Source of the DNA: Osedax fenrisi
Lineage: Eukaryota; Annelida; Polychaeta; Sabellida; Siboglinidae
Length of the DNA: 64,000 nucleotides
NCBI GenBank assembly: GCA_964019155.1
Contig: OZ025241.1
Span: 5,708,793 to 5,772,792 of the forward strand
Reading direction: 5' to 3'
A program made the position numbers and the translations under genes. Under the pieces are notes generated by a model. It was not told where the DNA came from and did not search any database. It saw only the letters and a list, made by a program, of their open reading frames with translations. Positions 11,668-23,469 of this stretch are shown in pieces; the stretch's first letter is position 1; every line of letters begins with the position of its first letter.

Positions 11668-11843
11668 ACGTAAACTCCGGTATCTCAGAATCTTTTATAT
11701 CCTAATAGGCTCACATGTATTTGGTTTTTAAAATTTCTAATTTTCTTTTCTAACATTTACGTGAATACTTAAATACCATATATACTATATGATATAGTAT
11801 ACTATCAATGGTGAAATATCGATATATTACTGGTATAATTACA

Positions 11844-11912
11844 TTGATGATGATGATGATGATGATGATGATAGTGATGATGATGGTGATGATGATGATG
11901 ATGATGATGATA
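11844..11912. repeat. (GAT)n trinucleotide repeat
   Basis: GAT/ATG triplets with a few GTG and AGT interruptions. Confidence 0.95.
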
Positions 11913-11975
11913 ATGGTGCTATTATATCAATGTAGGTATACCCAGTAGTGCAGGTATACACAACAGCGCAAAGTT

Positions 11976-12019
<44 letters not shown>

Positions 12020-12591
12020 CTAACATATATTCAGAGGGCCACATGCATACATCTATGTGTATGTATCTATGTATGTATGCATGTCTGATATGTGATCAAT
12101 GTAGTCACGTGACAAATACACTCGTGATCACGTGATAGCATCACCGTTGCCGCGGCTAACAACGGTATCAGGCGAGACACATACACACACACACAGGCGA
12201 GAGATGATGCAGACTATATCTATAAATAGACGCGCTTACAATAACACTAGACTGGGCTGATTACGTAATGATTTAATTAGTAGCGAGCGGCCGAGATTAC
12301 ACGAGATTACGCGAGAGCGGACGCGGATCAAGTATATCAAAGAACTCCGGATTAGTAGAAGGCGAATTAAGGATGATGATTAAGTAAAATAACTTCCCCA
12401 CGGCTTTCCCTATACGGAAGTGTATTCTATAGAAGATCGTGAACAAGGAATAGTAATTAATACTTAATTAATAATGGAAGTTTTAACTTAATCCGCAATA
12501 AATCTATAATTTTAAAGGTTAATAATTATAATACTTATGTTAATCTATAGATGTATAGATGACATACATATTATAATATACACACATATAT

Positions 12592-12596
12592 ACACG

Positions 12597-12648
<52 letters not shown>
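12592..12648. repeat. (CA)n(TA)n compound microsatellite
   Basis: A CA run passes directly into a TA run. Confidence 0.95.
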
Positions 12649-12652
<4 letters not shown>

Positions 12653-12799
12653 AATTTGTATTACAATTAATGGCTTATTTAAAGTTACCAATATACTATA
12701 TTATATATATGTAATCTAAAAGTAATGTCAAACAGTGACCTCCACACGCGTGTGTACTGTAACGTCGTATAGGTAATTAAATTGAAGATCGGCCGGCAG

Positions 12800-12985
12800 A
12801 TGTCGCTAGCGAATGCGGTGTTGTTGTTGTTGTTCCTGCCCCTCCCCGACAGCTATAGCTATCCCTTAGCAACCGTAGTAACAACCGCAAACAACAATAG
12901 GTGTTACACCGCCGCGGTCACGAGATCAAACTATTACGTAACGTTACGCCCGCTACTGGGAGCGACGCGCTGCGGCTGTAATTAG
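12800..12985 (+). CDS. Possible small ORF with signal-peptide-like start
   Basis: I do not recognise this protein. From the ATG at 12800 there are 61 codons to the stop at 12983-12985. The start MSLANAVLLLLFLPLPDS has a hydrophobic core and a plausible signal-peptide shape. The rest is Thr/Asn/Tyr-rich with three Cys (one at about residue 34, and a CGCN end). The DNA is GC- and CpG-richer than the surroundings, which is the main reason to list it. Against it: the leucine run comes from a GTT repeat, there is no homologue I know, and a poly(GTA/GTG) repeat begins just after it. It could be a first exon, or chance. Confidence 0.2.
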   Translation: MSLANAVLLLLFLPLPDSYSYPLATVVTTANNNRCYTAAVTRSNYYVTLRPLLGATRCGCN

Positions 12986-13014
12986 AACTAAACGCCCGAG
13001 GCGTCTCCAGCGGT

Positions 13015-13130
13015 AATTGTAGTGGTAGTAGTGGTAGTGGTAGTAGTAGTGGTAGTGGTAGTGGTAGTGGTAGTAGTAGTGGTAGTGGTAGTAGTAGTAG
13101 TGGTAGTGGTAGTGGTAGTGGTAGTGGTCA
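13015..13130. repeat. (GTAGTG)-type triplet repeat
   Basis: GTA and GTG triplets in irregular alternation. The minus strand reads poly-His/Tyr by composition only. Confidence 0.95.
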
Positions 13131-13384
13131 TCTGTGGAGTGGTCAATAGTATGGTCTAAGTGCCGGAGTTGGGGGCGAGGGTGGGTGGAGGAAACGGGGG
13201 AGGATGAGGGGGCAGGGGGCAGCTTAGTCAATATTGTTATAAAGTAGGCCGAAGTGCGCGGATACGTTTAATTAATTAATTCATCAATAAATTGATTAGA
13301 AATAAGTGGTACGGGATACGAGTTGGAGTCTGCAGGCTTACATGTCATTATATCATCTCTCGTATACCTAAACCTCCGTATTAC
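13131..13384. other. GC-richer non-coding stretch
   Basis: A purine-rich run (GGAGGAAACGGGGGAGGATGAG) at about 13185 is followed by ordinary AT-rich DNA. No product is recognised. Confidence 0.4.
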
Positions 13385-13401
13385 TATTCGTATATAATAA
13401 T

Positions 13402-13475
13402 ACCTCGGTATAACGAACACCTCGATATAAGGAACAACTCGATATAAGGAACACCTCGATATAAGGAACACCTCG
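13402..13475. repeat. 17-bp tandem repeat ACCTCGATATAAGGAAC
   Basis: About four units with minor variation (AACTCG in one). The unit resembles pogo-type terminal sequence, so it may be a duplicated transposase-binding site. Confidence 0.85.
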
Positions 13476-13570
13476 ATGAGGGATTATGTAATTATAATAT
13501 TCAAAATTATTAAACTTTATTTATAATGTCCTTGTGTAATACATAATGAAAACATTATTACATTTAATTA

Positions 13571-13601
<31 letters not shown>

Positions 13602-13791
13602 GTAGGTTAAACTATTTTTTATGATTTTGAAATAACTCAGTATTATGATTTCACAATGCGTATATTGGTGTATACACCCTTAAGGGGAGATATCTTAACA
13701 CACTATAGTATACACTAGTACACTATAGTACAGTATAGTACAGTACACTATATATAGTGCATTGTACTATTGTCGAGCACATGACTATTAT

Positions 13792-13846
<55 letters not shown>

Positions 13847-14077
13847 ATACATGAAGCTTAGTGAATAGTGCACTGCAGTGTATCTCTATAGATTATACAT
13901 TATATACTAGGGTAACCTATAGGGTAACCTATAGGTAGCCTATATACTATAGTAACAATGCATGTAATAATATATATGTGCTCGATAATAGTACACTATT
14001 TTAAGGGTATCTAAGGGATTATACGCATTGTGTAATAATAATACTGAGTTATTTCAAAATCATTAATAAATAGTATA

Positions 14078-14119
<42 letters not shown>

Positions 14120-14121
<2 letters not shown>

Positions 14122-14138
14122 GGGGGGGGGGGGGGGGG
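14120..14138. repeat. Poly(G) run after (TA)n
   Basis: About 18 consecutive G follow a TA tract and TC. A run like this in AT-rich DNA is unusual, and its length is prone to sequencing error. Confidence 0.85.
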
Positions 14139-14573
14139 TAATATGTTTGTTACCTGATATATTACATAGTTTTTATAATGTTTCGAATAATTTATATCAA
14201 TAAAACAAATCAACTTACACGTTTTAAACTTTAATCTAAATGCGATTATAAAAATGTACTACTCGAGTGATAAGCTTCGGTGATTAAAGTTTATTAAATG
14301 TACGCGTATATTATATACAGTTTACATGGTATCCAAGAGAAAGTCAACAGAAATTCATAAATTATTAATGAACTTATCGTATATTAACTATTATGTGTCC
14401 ACATATAATTTATTATTATTAATAAAATACCTAAACAATATTAAATAATGTTATATTGTTAAATATAATAAATGAATGATACATATTAATCAAATAAATA
14501 TTTATCGAATATGATACATTAAAAATATTACAAAATTATTATAATTTTTACATAATGACTATATTCGTTGTTA

Positions 14574-14608
<35 letters not shown>

Positions 14609-14816
14609 GTGTGTGTGTGTGTTATTGATTTTATTATAGATTATCTGTAATCAATTATACTTGAATCTAAATAATACATATAATCATAAATAGTGAAATA
14701 TTAAAACGCAGAGGTAATAACCTACCCTTTATAAGAACATCCGGGGTAGCCAACTTTAACGTAATTAATATCTTTCAACGTACCTATTGCTTATACAGAG
14801 GTTTTACTGTAAACAT

Positions 14817-14953
14817 ACGTTATCCAGTACATGCAATAAACGTATATGTTATGTAGTATCATTAGCATCTTATGCAGGAAACATTCTAGTATGGCAGACG
14901 AGCTTAGATAGGCATCGTGTATATGTGTCTATGTGTATATGTATGTGTGTTTA

Positions 14954-14988
<35 letters not shown>

Positions 14989-15063
14989 GTATGTGTGTAT
15001 GAATTTCTATATATGCTTTCTATATTGTATATAAATATATGTATATACATTGTATATACATTC

Positions 15064-15124
<61 letters not shown>

Positions 15125-15989
15125 AGTGCCACCTACACAGTAGCTACATTAGTCATTATTTATGACTCATTATCGATGATCACAACACAGATATTACTAT
15201 GTATTAGTATGTACGATAAGACTGATCATTGGCGATGATCCATTGTTTTGTGGGAATTTATTCTAAGTTAAATGAAGATGTTTTAAGACATATTCAAAAA
15301 TAAAGTATTTAATTTGAGCTAATATTAACGATGCGAAAGACAGTTCAAAATTAGTAAAAAATTAAATTGACAAGTATTATAGAAAAATAATTTATAACAC
15401 AAATATACGAAAATACATGAAAAATGTTGCTACAACTTAATACTTTAATATTTGTATATCCATATAACTTATTCTAGTAGATATTATATCTGTTTTCTAA
15501 AAATATCATACAAAGTGAATACAAAAATGTTGGTTTATTTTTTATATATTTTTGAAAAATATTTTTTCTCAACACATATAGTAAAGTGGTATAAATATTA
15601 TATTTTTGTAAATTAAATATTTTTTTTTTAATTCTAGCTTTTATATTATTTAGTCATACAATTAAATTCTAAAAAATATATATTTTAAAAAAACCCTAGA
15701 AATGTCCTTAATTTCATTTCATTTATAGGAATAAAATTAAACAATTTAATTTTTTTATTTTCAATAATTATCACATTTTTTCTATATGCTATTACAATTT
15801 GATAAAACAAAAACAATTATTAGTTAAAAGTCACTTGTTAGTCATTTTTTAAATTCTCATGTGACATTTTGTATTCTCTCCAAGTTACACTTCTAAGAAT
15901 GAGCCCGAGTCCAAGGATAGTCAAAAATTAATAAAAAATTGTTGAATTATTTGTTAACATACATATAAATATACATGCATGAATATACA

Positions 15990-16073
<84 letters not shown>

Positions 16074-16330
16074 AATATATACATTATTTGGTGAGCTCCG
16101 AGTTACCGAATATTAGAGGATCCTATTCAGCTGAATTATAACTCTTAACGATGCGTTTACCTTATCCGTAATACACAACTCTATCGTTATTAACTGAGGT
16201 AGATGACACGCGAGCAGTATACGAGCATCGCTTACAACGAACACGCGGTGTATATTGTTCTATATATAGGGGTATTAAGTTAAATGAACATCACGTTTTA
16301 TTTTCCGATTTAAAATCGTTTATGATCATT

Positions 16331-16369
<39 letters not shown>

Positions 16370-16383
16370 TATTATTTTTATTA
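14817..16383. other. AT-rich intergenic stretch with TA/TG tracts
   Basis: No gene is supported. It includes TG/TA tracts at 14925-15000, (TA)n at 15066-15121, 15990-16040, 16047-16070 and 16332-16370. 15250-15950 is plain AT-rich DNA without recognised features. Confidence 0.6.
15066..15121. repeat. (TA)n microsatellite
   Basis: About 56 bp of pure TA. Confidence 0.95.
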
Positions 16384-16665
16384 TATTTTAGTGGAGTCCT
16401 TTAATCCTACCAAGAAACGTAGATAACGTTTTCACTTAACCGAATGGCTCCGAAGATCCTTAAAAACCGCTCTCATGTTAATGCATCCATAATTTAAACG
16501 AAAGTAGATCGTTTATTTATACACAATTATATACGATAGCTTATTTAGCAGAGCAAGCTCTACCTGGTTAAGTAAGTATTTCTGAGTAGTATTGTATAGC
16601 CTATATTATTGGCTGGAACCCACTTCCTTCTCATATAACCGATCCATATGGCTATACAGGTAGTT
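16384..16665 (-). mobile_element. tRNA-derived SINE, family B, copy 1
   Basis: On the minus strand the head has box A-like TAGCCATATGG and box B-like GGGTTCCAGCC. The body continues with ATAAACGATCTACTTTCG, ATGGATGCATTAACATGAG, AGCGG, TCTTCGGAGCC, AAGTGAAAAC, and ends GGATTAAAGGACTCCACT. The words ATGGATGC, GAGAGCG, CGAAG, TATAAGTGAA and GGACTCC recur in the same order in copies at 23470-23745 and 34258-34540, and weakly at 30825-31015. Confidence 0.72.
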
Positions 16666-17074
16666 ATATATAAATATATATATATATATATCAGTGTTCA
16701 TTCTAGGTATCAGGGCAGCTACCAAAAAAAAATTATTATAGGGCATTTAAATATATGTTACTAAGTAAAATGTAGGATGAAATATATGGGTAATTTCGCC
16801 ATCTATTTATAAATTCATTTATGATAAATAATATATTAGATGGAAACTTATACCCTGAGGCAATTTAAACCTGTGACAATTGTTACTTACAAAAGCTACT
16901 TAGGAGACTTTTTTAATTAGAGATGTAAATAAATAGCAAATAAGTATTCGATTCGATTACTTATTATTCGTTTACAATTAAATGATTTACAAATTTTAAT
17001 TCTAATACATTGATATCAAATAATTCTTTTTATATTCTCTCAACATTTGATTCATGAAATATTCAGATATTAAA

Positions 17075-17560
17075 AATTTGATCTTCGAGCATTTATAATA
17101 TTGAAAATTATGTTGTCGAGATCTTATAATATTGAAAATTATGTTGTCGATATGTTATAATATTGAAAATTAGGTATTCGAGATCTTATAATATTGAAAA
17201 TTATGTTGTCGAGATCTTATAATATTGAAAATTATGTTGTCGATATGTTATAATATTGGAAATGATGTTGTCGATATGTTATAATATAGAAAATTAGGTA
17301 GTCGAGATCTTATAATATTGAAAATGATGTTGTCGATATGTCTTAATATTGAAAATTAGATAGTTGAGATCTTATAATGTTGGAAATGATGTTGTTGATA
17401 TGTCTTAATATTGAAAATTAGGTAGTTGAGATCTTATAATATTGGAAATTAGATGGTTGATATGTTATATTGAAAATTAGGTAGTCGATAAGTTATATTT
17501 TTAAAATTAGGTGTTCGAGTAGTTTGATATATAAGTAATTTGGTTCTCGATAAGTTATAA
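17075..17560. repeat. 31-bp minisatellite, about 15 units
   Basis: Units read TTGTCGAGATCTTATAATAT followed by TGAAAATTATG. The variation is structured: GAGATC alternates with GATATG, and TATGTTG alternates with TAGGTAG, which suggests higher-order pairing of unit types. Units decay toward the right end. Confidence 0.9.
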
Positions 17561-18002
17561 TATTATGATTATTGTAATATCATATATATAATTATATATT
17601 TATTATAGTGATGTAATAGTAACTCTATGAAACTTATATATATTTACTTATTTTTTTATATAAATGTATTGGTAATATTACTAATCAATCGAATAGTATA
17701 TTTATAATTTAAACTTTCATATTATTATAATGATTAATATAAGCATAATGATATATTTCGTGAGAAACACCTGTATACTATTATGTCAAGTATACATGAT
17801 TAGTTTTTCGTATCATTAAATACTATAATACATGGAAATATATTTAGGAATATATAAATAAATAAGTTTCTATATATAACAAACTATATAATACAAATTA
17901 TAAGATACTAAATATATAATATATATAGTAATTATTTTCATTAATTATATATTATATATATAGGCAATTAACGATATATAATATATCATACTTATAAATT
18001 TA
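17561..18002. other. AT-rich stretch, nothing recognised
   Basis: Only A/T-rich DNA before the CR1-like fragment. Confidence 0.5.
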
Positions 18003-19078
18003 ACGAGTTCTCAGAATTCATTTCTGATATTCACACCGACAACACCATTATTGTGGGCGACTTCAACATTCACGTCAACAATAATAACCACGATACCACT
18101 ACTTTCTTTGAAACACTAGACTCCTACTCCCTCATACAACACTGCGATTTCAGTACGCATAATCAAGGAAACGCCCTTGATCTCGTCATTACCAAGTCAC
18201 AAAAGCCATTTTTCATTTCAAAACCCACCAAATCCACGCTTATCACTGATCACTATGCCATTAATTTCAATCTTACGACAAAACGACCACCGCCCAGACC
18301 TCGGAAAATGATTACTTTTCGGCCAACTAGTACTGTTGGTACTGATTCATTTGTCGACCACTTTACGACTCTAGTACTAAACTCACACTCACCCACCCCT
18401 GACTTTGACACACTTAATAACTGCCTTGTGGAAATGATTAACACCCTATCACCGATGAAAACTATCAGCATCCCCGATCACCCTACATCTCCCTGGTTCA
18501 CAGCTGAACTGCAAGTTTAATAATTCTCTAAACAATAACTACACGGAAGCTCGTAACATCTATACTAACAAGATTCGTTACACTAAACGTTCCTACTATT
18601 TAAAATTATTATCCAATCCTGACCTCTCATCTAAGGAAATGCTCAAAATCACCAACTCCCTTCTCGGCCGCACTGTTGTTAATAAACTACCTGACCTACC
18701 TGACACCGACCTACCTGAAATTTTTGCCAGTTTCTTTGAAAACAAAGTCTCTAATTTGATCAGCACACTACCTATTACCAGTCCATCCTACAACCAACTT
18801 CCGAACGGTTCATCAATCCCCAATATTGACCAGTTTTTACCCCCTACAATTTCTGACCTATCCAGCCTACTAAAATCTTCCAAGAAATCATCTCCTAACG
18901 ACCCAATACCTTTTGAAGTCTTTCGTAGAATATCACCTCACTTAATTAACTATATTCACTTTGCCATATCCCAATCTTTTGCAACTGGCTTTGTACCTCT
19001 CACACTGAAACAGGCCTTTATCACCCCCATCTTAAAGAAACCTACACTTGACCCCGATTCTCTGGCTAACTATATATA
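18003..19078 (+). mobile_element. CR1/Rex1-like LINE fragment: endonuclease end to RT start (copy 3)
   Basis: The first frame (to the stop at 18518-18520) starts within an APE-type endonuclease: IIVGDFNIHVNN (catalytic D/N), ALDLVITKS, and TDHYAINF, the SDH motif with Thr for Ser. It continues through the linker to PWFTAEL. After a frame change near 18510 the linker goes on (YTEARNIYTNKIRYTKRSYY) into FASFFENKVSNLI, DLSSLLKSSKKSSPNDPIP (RT motif 1) and TLKQAFITPILKKPTLDPDS (motif 2), ending at LANYI just before the SNYRPIS motif. The 5' third of the endonuclease and the whole RT palm are absent, so it is truncated at both ends. Confidence 0.88.
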
Positions 19079-19154
19079 GCGTGTCTTCTGTTGGCAATAC
19101 GTGCAGATTATAATGCTTATGTGTGTTATTTATAGATCTATAGAATGCAATGTT

Positions 19155-19192
<38 letters not shown>

Positions 19193-19580
19193 AAAGTTTG
19201 TTGTAGGTTCATCAATTCATCTGTCAGGTGTAATTAGTGTTCAATGAAGACATTGTATCTATAGATAGTACTACTAGTCTATAGTCTTTAATTTGTAATT
19301 TACCTTTATAATATGTTACGAATGAATAGTTTTATTTAATTAGTTTTATAGTAATACAATATCTTGTAGAATATTGTATGGTAAACATTATTTAATTACA
19401 ATATTCCCTGTATACAGGTATATCCTATAGGGAAATAAATATATACTATTGATGCACCAATAACTTACATAATAACAAACAGTTTCAGATGAAATAGTTA
19501 CTCACTATATATAGTGTTATATACTCTATAGAGTTAATTATATATAAGTAATGTTATATAATACAACATAATGTATACAA
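19079..19580. other. Intergenic stretch
   Basis: No gene. (TA)n at 19159-19186, otherwise AT-rich DNA. Confidence 0.5.
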
Positions 19581-19951
19581 GTTATATATATATATATTCA
19601 AAAATATTATTTATTTACAAAAGTCTTACACTAATTATATATTATTATTATTTAAAAAAAACTAAAAAAAACAAGTCATATATATATATTCAAAAATATT
19701 ATTTATTTACAAAAGTCTTACACTAATTATATATTATTATTATTTAAAAAAAACTAAAAAAAAACAAGTTATATATATATATTCAAAAATATTATTTATT
19801 TACAAAAGTCTTACACTAATTATATATTATTATTATTTAAAAAAAACTAAAAAAAACAAGTTATATATATATATTCAAAAATATTATTTATTTACAAAAG
19901 TCTTACACTAATTATATATTATTATTATTTAAAAAAAACTAAAAAAAACAA
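19581..19951. repeat. Four tandem copies of a 92-94-bp unit
   Basis: Each unit begins GTTATATATATATATTCAAA (GTCAT in the second), contains TTTACAAAAGTCTTACACTA, and ends in two A-runs split by CT. Units start at 19581, 19675, 19768 and 19860. They differ mainly in homopolymer length. Confidence 0.95.
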
Positions 19952-20176
19952 TTAAAATAGTCTTTCTATAATATTATTATTATTATTTAAAAAAATTAAG
20001 TTATAATTAATATTATTATTATTAATTTTATTGTATTGTTATTTTAAAAAAAACAAATTTTATAATTGTTGTTATTTTATATATATATGTTTATTTTATA
20101 TTTGTATTTTATCATCGAAACTTTACTCTAAACATAGATACCTCGATAAGCTATTCTTGCTTCTGTATCTACTTTG

Positions 20177-20179
<3 letters not shown>

Positions 20180-20262
<83 letters not shown>
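20180..20262. repeat. (TA)n microsatellite
   Basis: Two TA runs separated by AATATATATATT. Confidence 0.95.
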
Positions 20263-20264
<2 letters not shown>

Positions 20265-20944
20265 TGAATACATACAAATAGCAGATAAAAATGGACCCAT
20301 CAAGAAGTAATATACTTATACATGTTATGAATAACTGTAAGGTCAACTGGATTACGAGGGGAAAGTAACCGAATACGGACAGGCCCGAATACGGACACTC
20401 TCGGTATATCAGAAACCATAAATCCTACAAAAAAATGTTTAATGAATAAAATATTCATAACTATATATATAGTTTAAATAAGTATTTTTTATTTTTTAAT
20501 TATTCAAAATATTGCTGATATATCCAATAAACTGATGTTTTTATTACGTTTTTAAATTTATGAAAAACAATTTCTACTTAAAACCATCTCAAGAATATAC
20601 AAATGTATCGATAAAATATAACACTATATTATTAAAAATAAAGCATTCTAAAATAATATATATAATTTTTATATTTGTTATCAAATATGCATTAAGTTAT
20701 AAGCATATATCTAGAGGTCATATACGTTCCTAATACGGAACCATATTACCAAATCGCGAAGCATATTAACTATTCTGATTTTCATAAAAATCGCGTGCAT
20801 AATATTATATATTATAATATTATATAATATTATATATTATATCGCGTGCATAATATTATCGTTATAATATTAATACCACCAATAAAGCTAAATCTAAAAA
20901 TGTTATTATTTAGATACTTAAAGTGTATTATTAAATAAAAAATA

Positions 20945-21640
20945 TTAGTTTTTATATATATATTTCAAATATATTATAATATAAAATTAATAATTCATTA
21001 TTATTACAGATAAAGTGGGAAGTATTATTTTTTTTTGTTTGTTCTGTATTATATTTTGTTATAAATTTATAGAAAATTCGGATTTTTATATCTATATTTC
21101 AAATATACTATAATATAAAATTAATAATTCATTATTATTACAGATAAAGTGTGAAGTATTATTTTACTTTGTTTGTTCGGTATTATATGTTTGTTTTATA
21201 TATATTGTGTAAATATGTTTCAAAAGTATTATATTACTAAAATACAATATTAATAATTTTCTATTATTTCAGATTATAGTGATAAGTATTATATTATTTT
21301 GTTTCGTAATATTATTGGTATGTTTTGTTATTAACTGTTTTTGTATAGGTATATTGGTTTATTTTATTTATAACTTGTTCTGTTTTTATATATATATATG
21401 TTTCAAATTTATTATACAATTAAAATATAAATATAAATTAATAAAGTACCTACTATTATTACAGATTTTGGTAAGTATTACATTATTTGTTTGTTTCATT
21501 CTAGTATTGGTTTATTTGATTTTTAATATGTTCTGTTTATAATATATTTAAAATTTAACATTTAAAATTTAACATTTAAAATTTAACATTTAAATATTAA
21601 ATTATATAACTAATAATTTATTACTAAAACAGGGTACAAG
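20945..21640 (+). repeat. Degenerate tandem repeat with AG-ending motif, 4-5 units
   Basis: The phrase TTATTATTACAGATAAAGTG and variants occurs at about 21001, 21135, 21265 and 21456, with a weak fifth at 21625. Spacings are 134, 129, 192 and 168 bp. Each unit also repeats TTTCAAATATATTATAATAT upstream and GAAGTATTATTTT with TTTGTTTG downstream. Each TATTATTACAG resembles a 3' splice site, and in the fourth unit it is followed by ATTTTGGTAAGT, which contains a good 5' splice-site core. No coding content supports real exons. Confidence 0.7.
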
Positions 21641-21963
21641 ATGAAGAATTCTATAAAGTTAAAGTAGAAATTGAATATTTCGATGCCACTTACAAAATAA
21701 TGTATTTTATTTCTATTTTCGATTATTTTTACGCTATCTTTTATTTCTATTTTGATCATTTTTCGTTTATTTTTACTATATGATTTATTTCTACTTTCGA
21801 TTGTTTTTCGTTTATTTTTACGGTAACTGTAAAACGTTTTAATTTCCTTAATTTTTTAATTTCGTATTATTCTTTATTTATTTCTATAACGTATGTTATC
21901 GTTAGCAAATATTTATACTTTATACTTTCGATTATATTTTCGGCTATGTATTTGCTTAAATAA

Positions 21964-21988
21964 ATTATCAATCAATCAATCAATAAAA
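21964..21988. repeat. (TCAA)n tetranucleotide run
   Basis: Four ATCA/TCAA repeats after TTAAATAAATTA, resembling the simple-repeat tail of a LINE. No body was identified. Confidence 0.7.
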
Positions 21989-22324
21989 ATAAATAAATTA
22001 TTAACTAATTAATTAGAATAAATTGTTCATAAAATGAATTATAAATAATGTAATTTTAAGTTGTCTGTTGATTCATAATATATAGTTTATCTAGTGTATA
22101 CATGGTGTCCGTATTATAACACAAGGTGTATATATTCGGACATGGGCACCGAATACTGACACCCCCGTTATCTACGGAATTAAAAGATTAAATACAATTT
22201 TAAAATAACAATAATATCTATAATCACCTACTATTAATATACTGTAATTTTTGAATACAAATAATGAGTCATAAAATGTTAAGACCATTTATTGTTAAAG
22301 TGTCCGTATTATGTTACTTTCCCC

Positions 22325-22872
22325 TATATGTGTTTGTCCCATATGGGACACATACAATATACTTGAGTGCACTGAACCTATACACCCCAGACTGAGCCAA
22401 GGAACCTGAGATAAAATAGATGATTGTATACATATATATATAGGGTTGTTATTTGATTTTAAAACAAATCTTATAATTATTTATATCCTCACTAACGATG
22501 ATTTATACGAAAGGAATTTTAACGACTACTTTAACAATGAGCGGATATATTTAAGATATTAAATATAAAATAAATACGTATCCATTAGAGAGAGAATAGT
22601 GATAATCACCCACCATCAGCGTAGTAAACATCAGTAAACATCCCAATCAATAACATACTACAATCGTAGTACAATGGTTAACGTAGGTTAACAAACATCG
22701 TAGGTGTATGTGTACATCACGATCTGATGAGTCATCGGCAGTTATTACTATACTTATTAGACCTTATCTATACCGCATCAATGTCCACACGATAATGCCG
22801 TTTATGTATGTTAATAGTACGTCGGTCTTTATCGTATATACATAGATTATATGTATATATATATACATTGAA

Positions 22873-22934
<62 letters not shown>

Positions 22935-23469
22935 GCATATAGGTTGTTATCATGATTTAATTGTAACTTTCGGTAATCGAACAGTATATTCATATTAAAA
23001 TTGCGTGAACAAATATTAAAATAACATCGGTAGAATTATATTTAGTGAAATTATGCTGGACTTTCCAATTGTATTACCAATATAATTAATATCTGCGTTC
23101 TAAATAGAGTATCCATATTTCATTATTTAACGCATTGGCTCATCGCAGGTATATTATTTTAGGAGATGTAAATAATCTTTGGAATATAACACATAGAAAT
23201 ACGTTTAATAAGTATACTTATTAATATATATATATATATATATATTAGATTACTCTGTATATTTAAATTATCATGGTGATTTTAAAATTTAAATATACTT
23301 ATAATATACACATACGTTGATTTAATATTTTCAAAGGCTGTATAATAACATATCTAATTATCACTGGAACATAATGTAATGACGCCAGTTACAGTTCCAA
23401 TTACAGATTGCTTATTGTGTATTACATTTTGAAAATAATTAAACTCATAAATATATATATATATATAAT
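22325..23469. other. Intergenic stretch
   Basis: No gene is supported. (TA)n at 22856-22928 and 23225-23250. The remainder is AT-rich without recognised elements. Confidence 0.5.
22856..22928. repeat. (TA)n microsatellite
   Basis: Interrupted by TACATTGAATATATG on the left, then pure TA. Confidence 0.9.

Larger units (their letters stand above)
11481..12780. other. Intergenic stretch: microsatellites and a CpG-richer patch
   Basis: No gene is assigned. It contains (TA)n at 11629-11662, (GAT)n at 11844-11912, (CA)n(TA)n at 11977-12018 and 12592-12648. A less AT-rich patch at 12095-12370 has two CACGTG sites (near 12105 and 12127) and CpG words such as GAGCGGCCGAG and GCGAGAGCGGACGCGG. Confidence 0.6.
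13385..14816. mobile_element. Possible pogo/Tigger-like non-autonomous element
   Basis: The left side has ACCTCGGTATAACGAACACC followed by a run of ACCTCGATATAAGGAAC units (13402-13475, about four, 17 bp each). The right end, read on the minus strand, is CAGTAAAACCTCTGTATAAG next to TA. AACCTCnnTATAACGAACACCTC is the common terminal sequence of pogo/Tigger-type Tc1/mariner elements. The first bases (CAGTA) are missing at the left. The interior holds only TA tracts (13576-13602, 13796-13848, 14084-14119), a G-run and AT-rich DNA, with no transposase. That the two ends belong to one element is inference. Confidence 0.45.
20358..22324. mobile_element. TIR DNA element, family B
   Basis: The left end GGGGAAAGTAACCGAATACG and the right end (minus strand GGGGAAAGTAACATAATACG) form terminal inverted repeats of about 24 bp. 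TA follows the right end; GA precedes the left, so the TA duplication is imperfect. The box AATACGGACA recurs near both ends (GAATACGGACACTC, TGTCCGTATTATAACAC, CGAATACTGACACCC). The shared landmarks GTATATCAGAAAC (about 45 bp in), a second box cluster (about 370 bp in) and GCGTGCAT (20801, repeated at 20842) are collinear with families A and C. Length 1,967 bp, with no transposase. Confidence 0.8.

Noticed and set aside
12953..13231. His/Tyr-rich minus-strand frame
   Set aside because: Product of the GTA/GTG triplet array, with no homologue expected.
21279..21542. Hydrophobic 87-codon frame as a membrane protein
   Set aside because: It spans a degenerate TTTGTTTG/TATTA tandem repeat inside element B. 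Phe/Leu/Ile richness is compositional.
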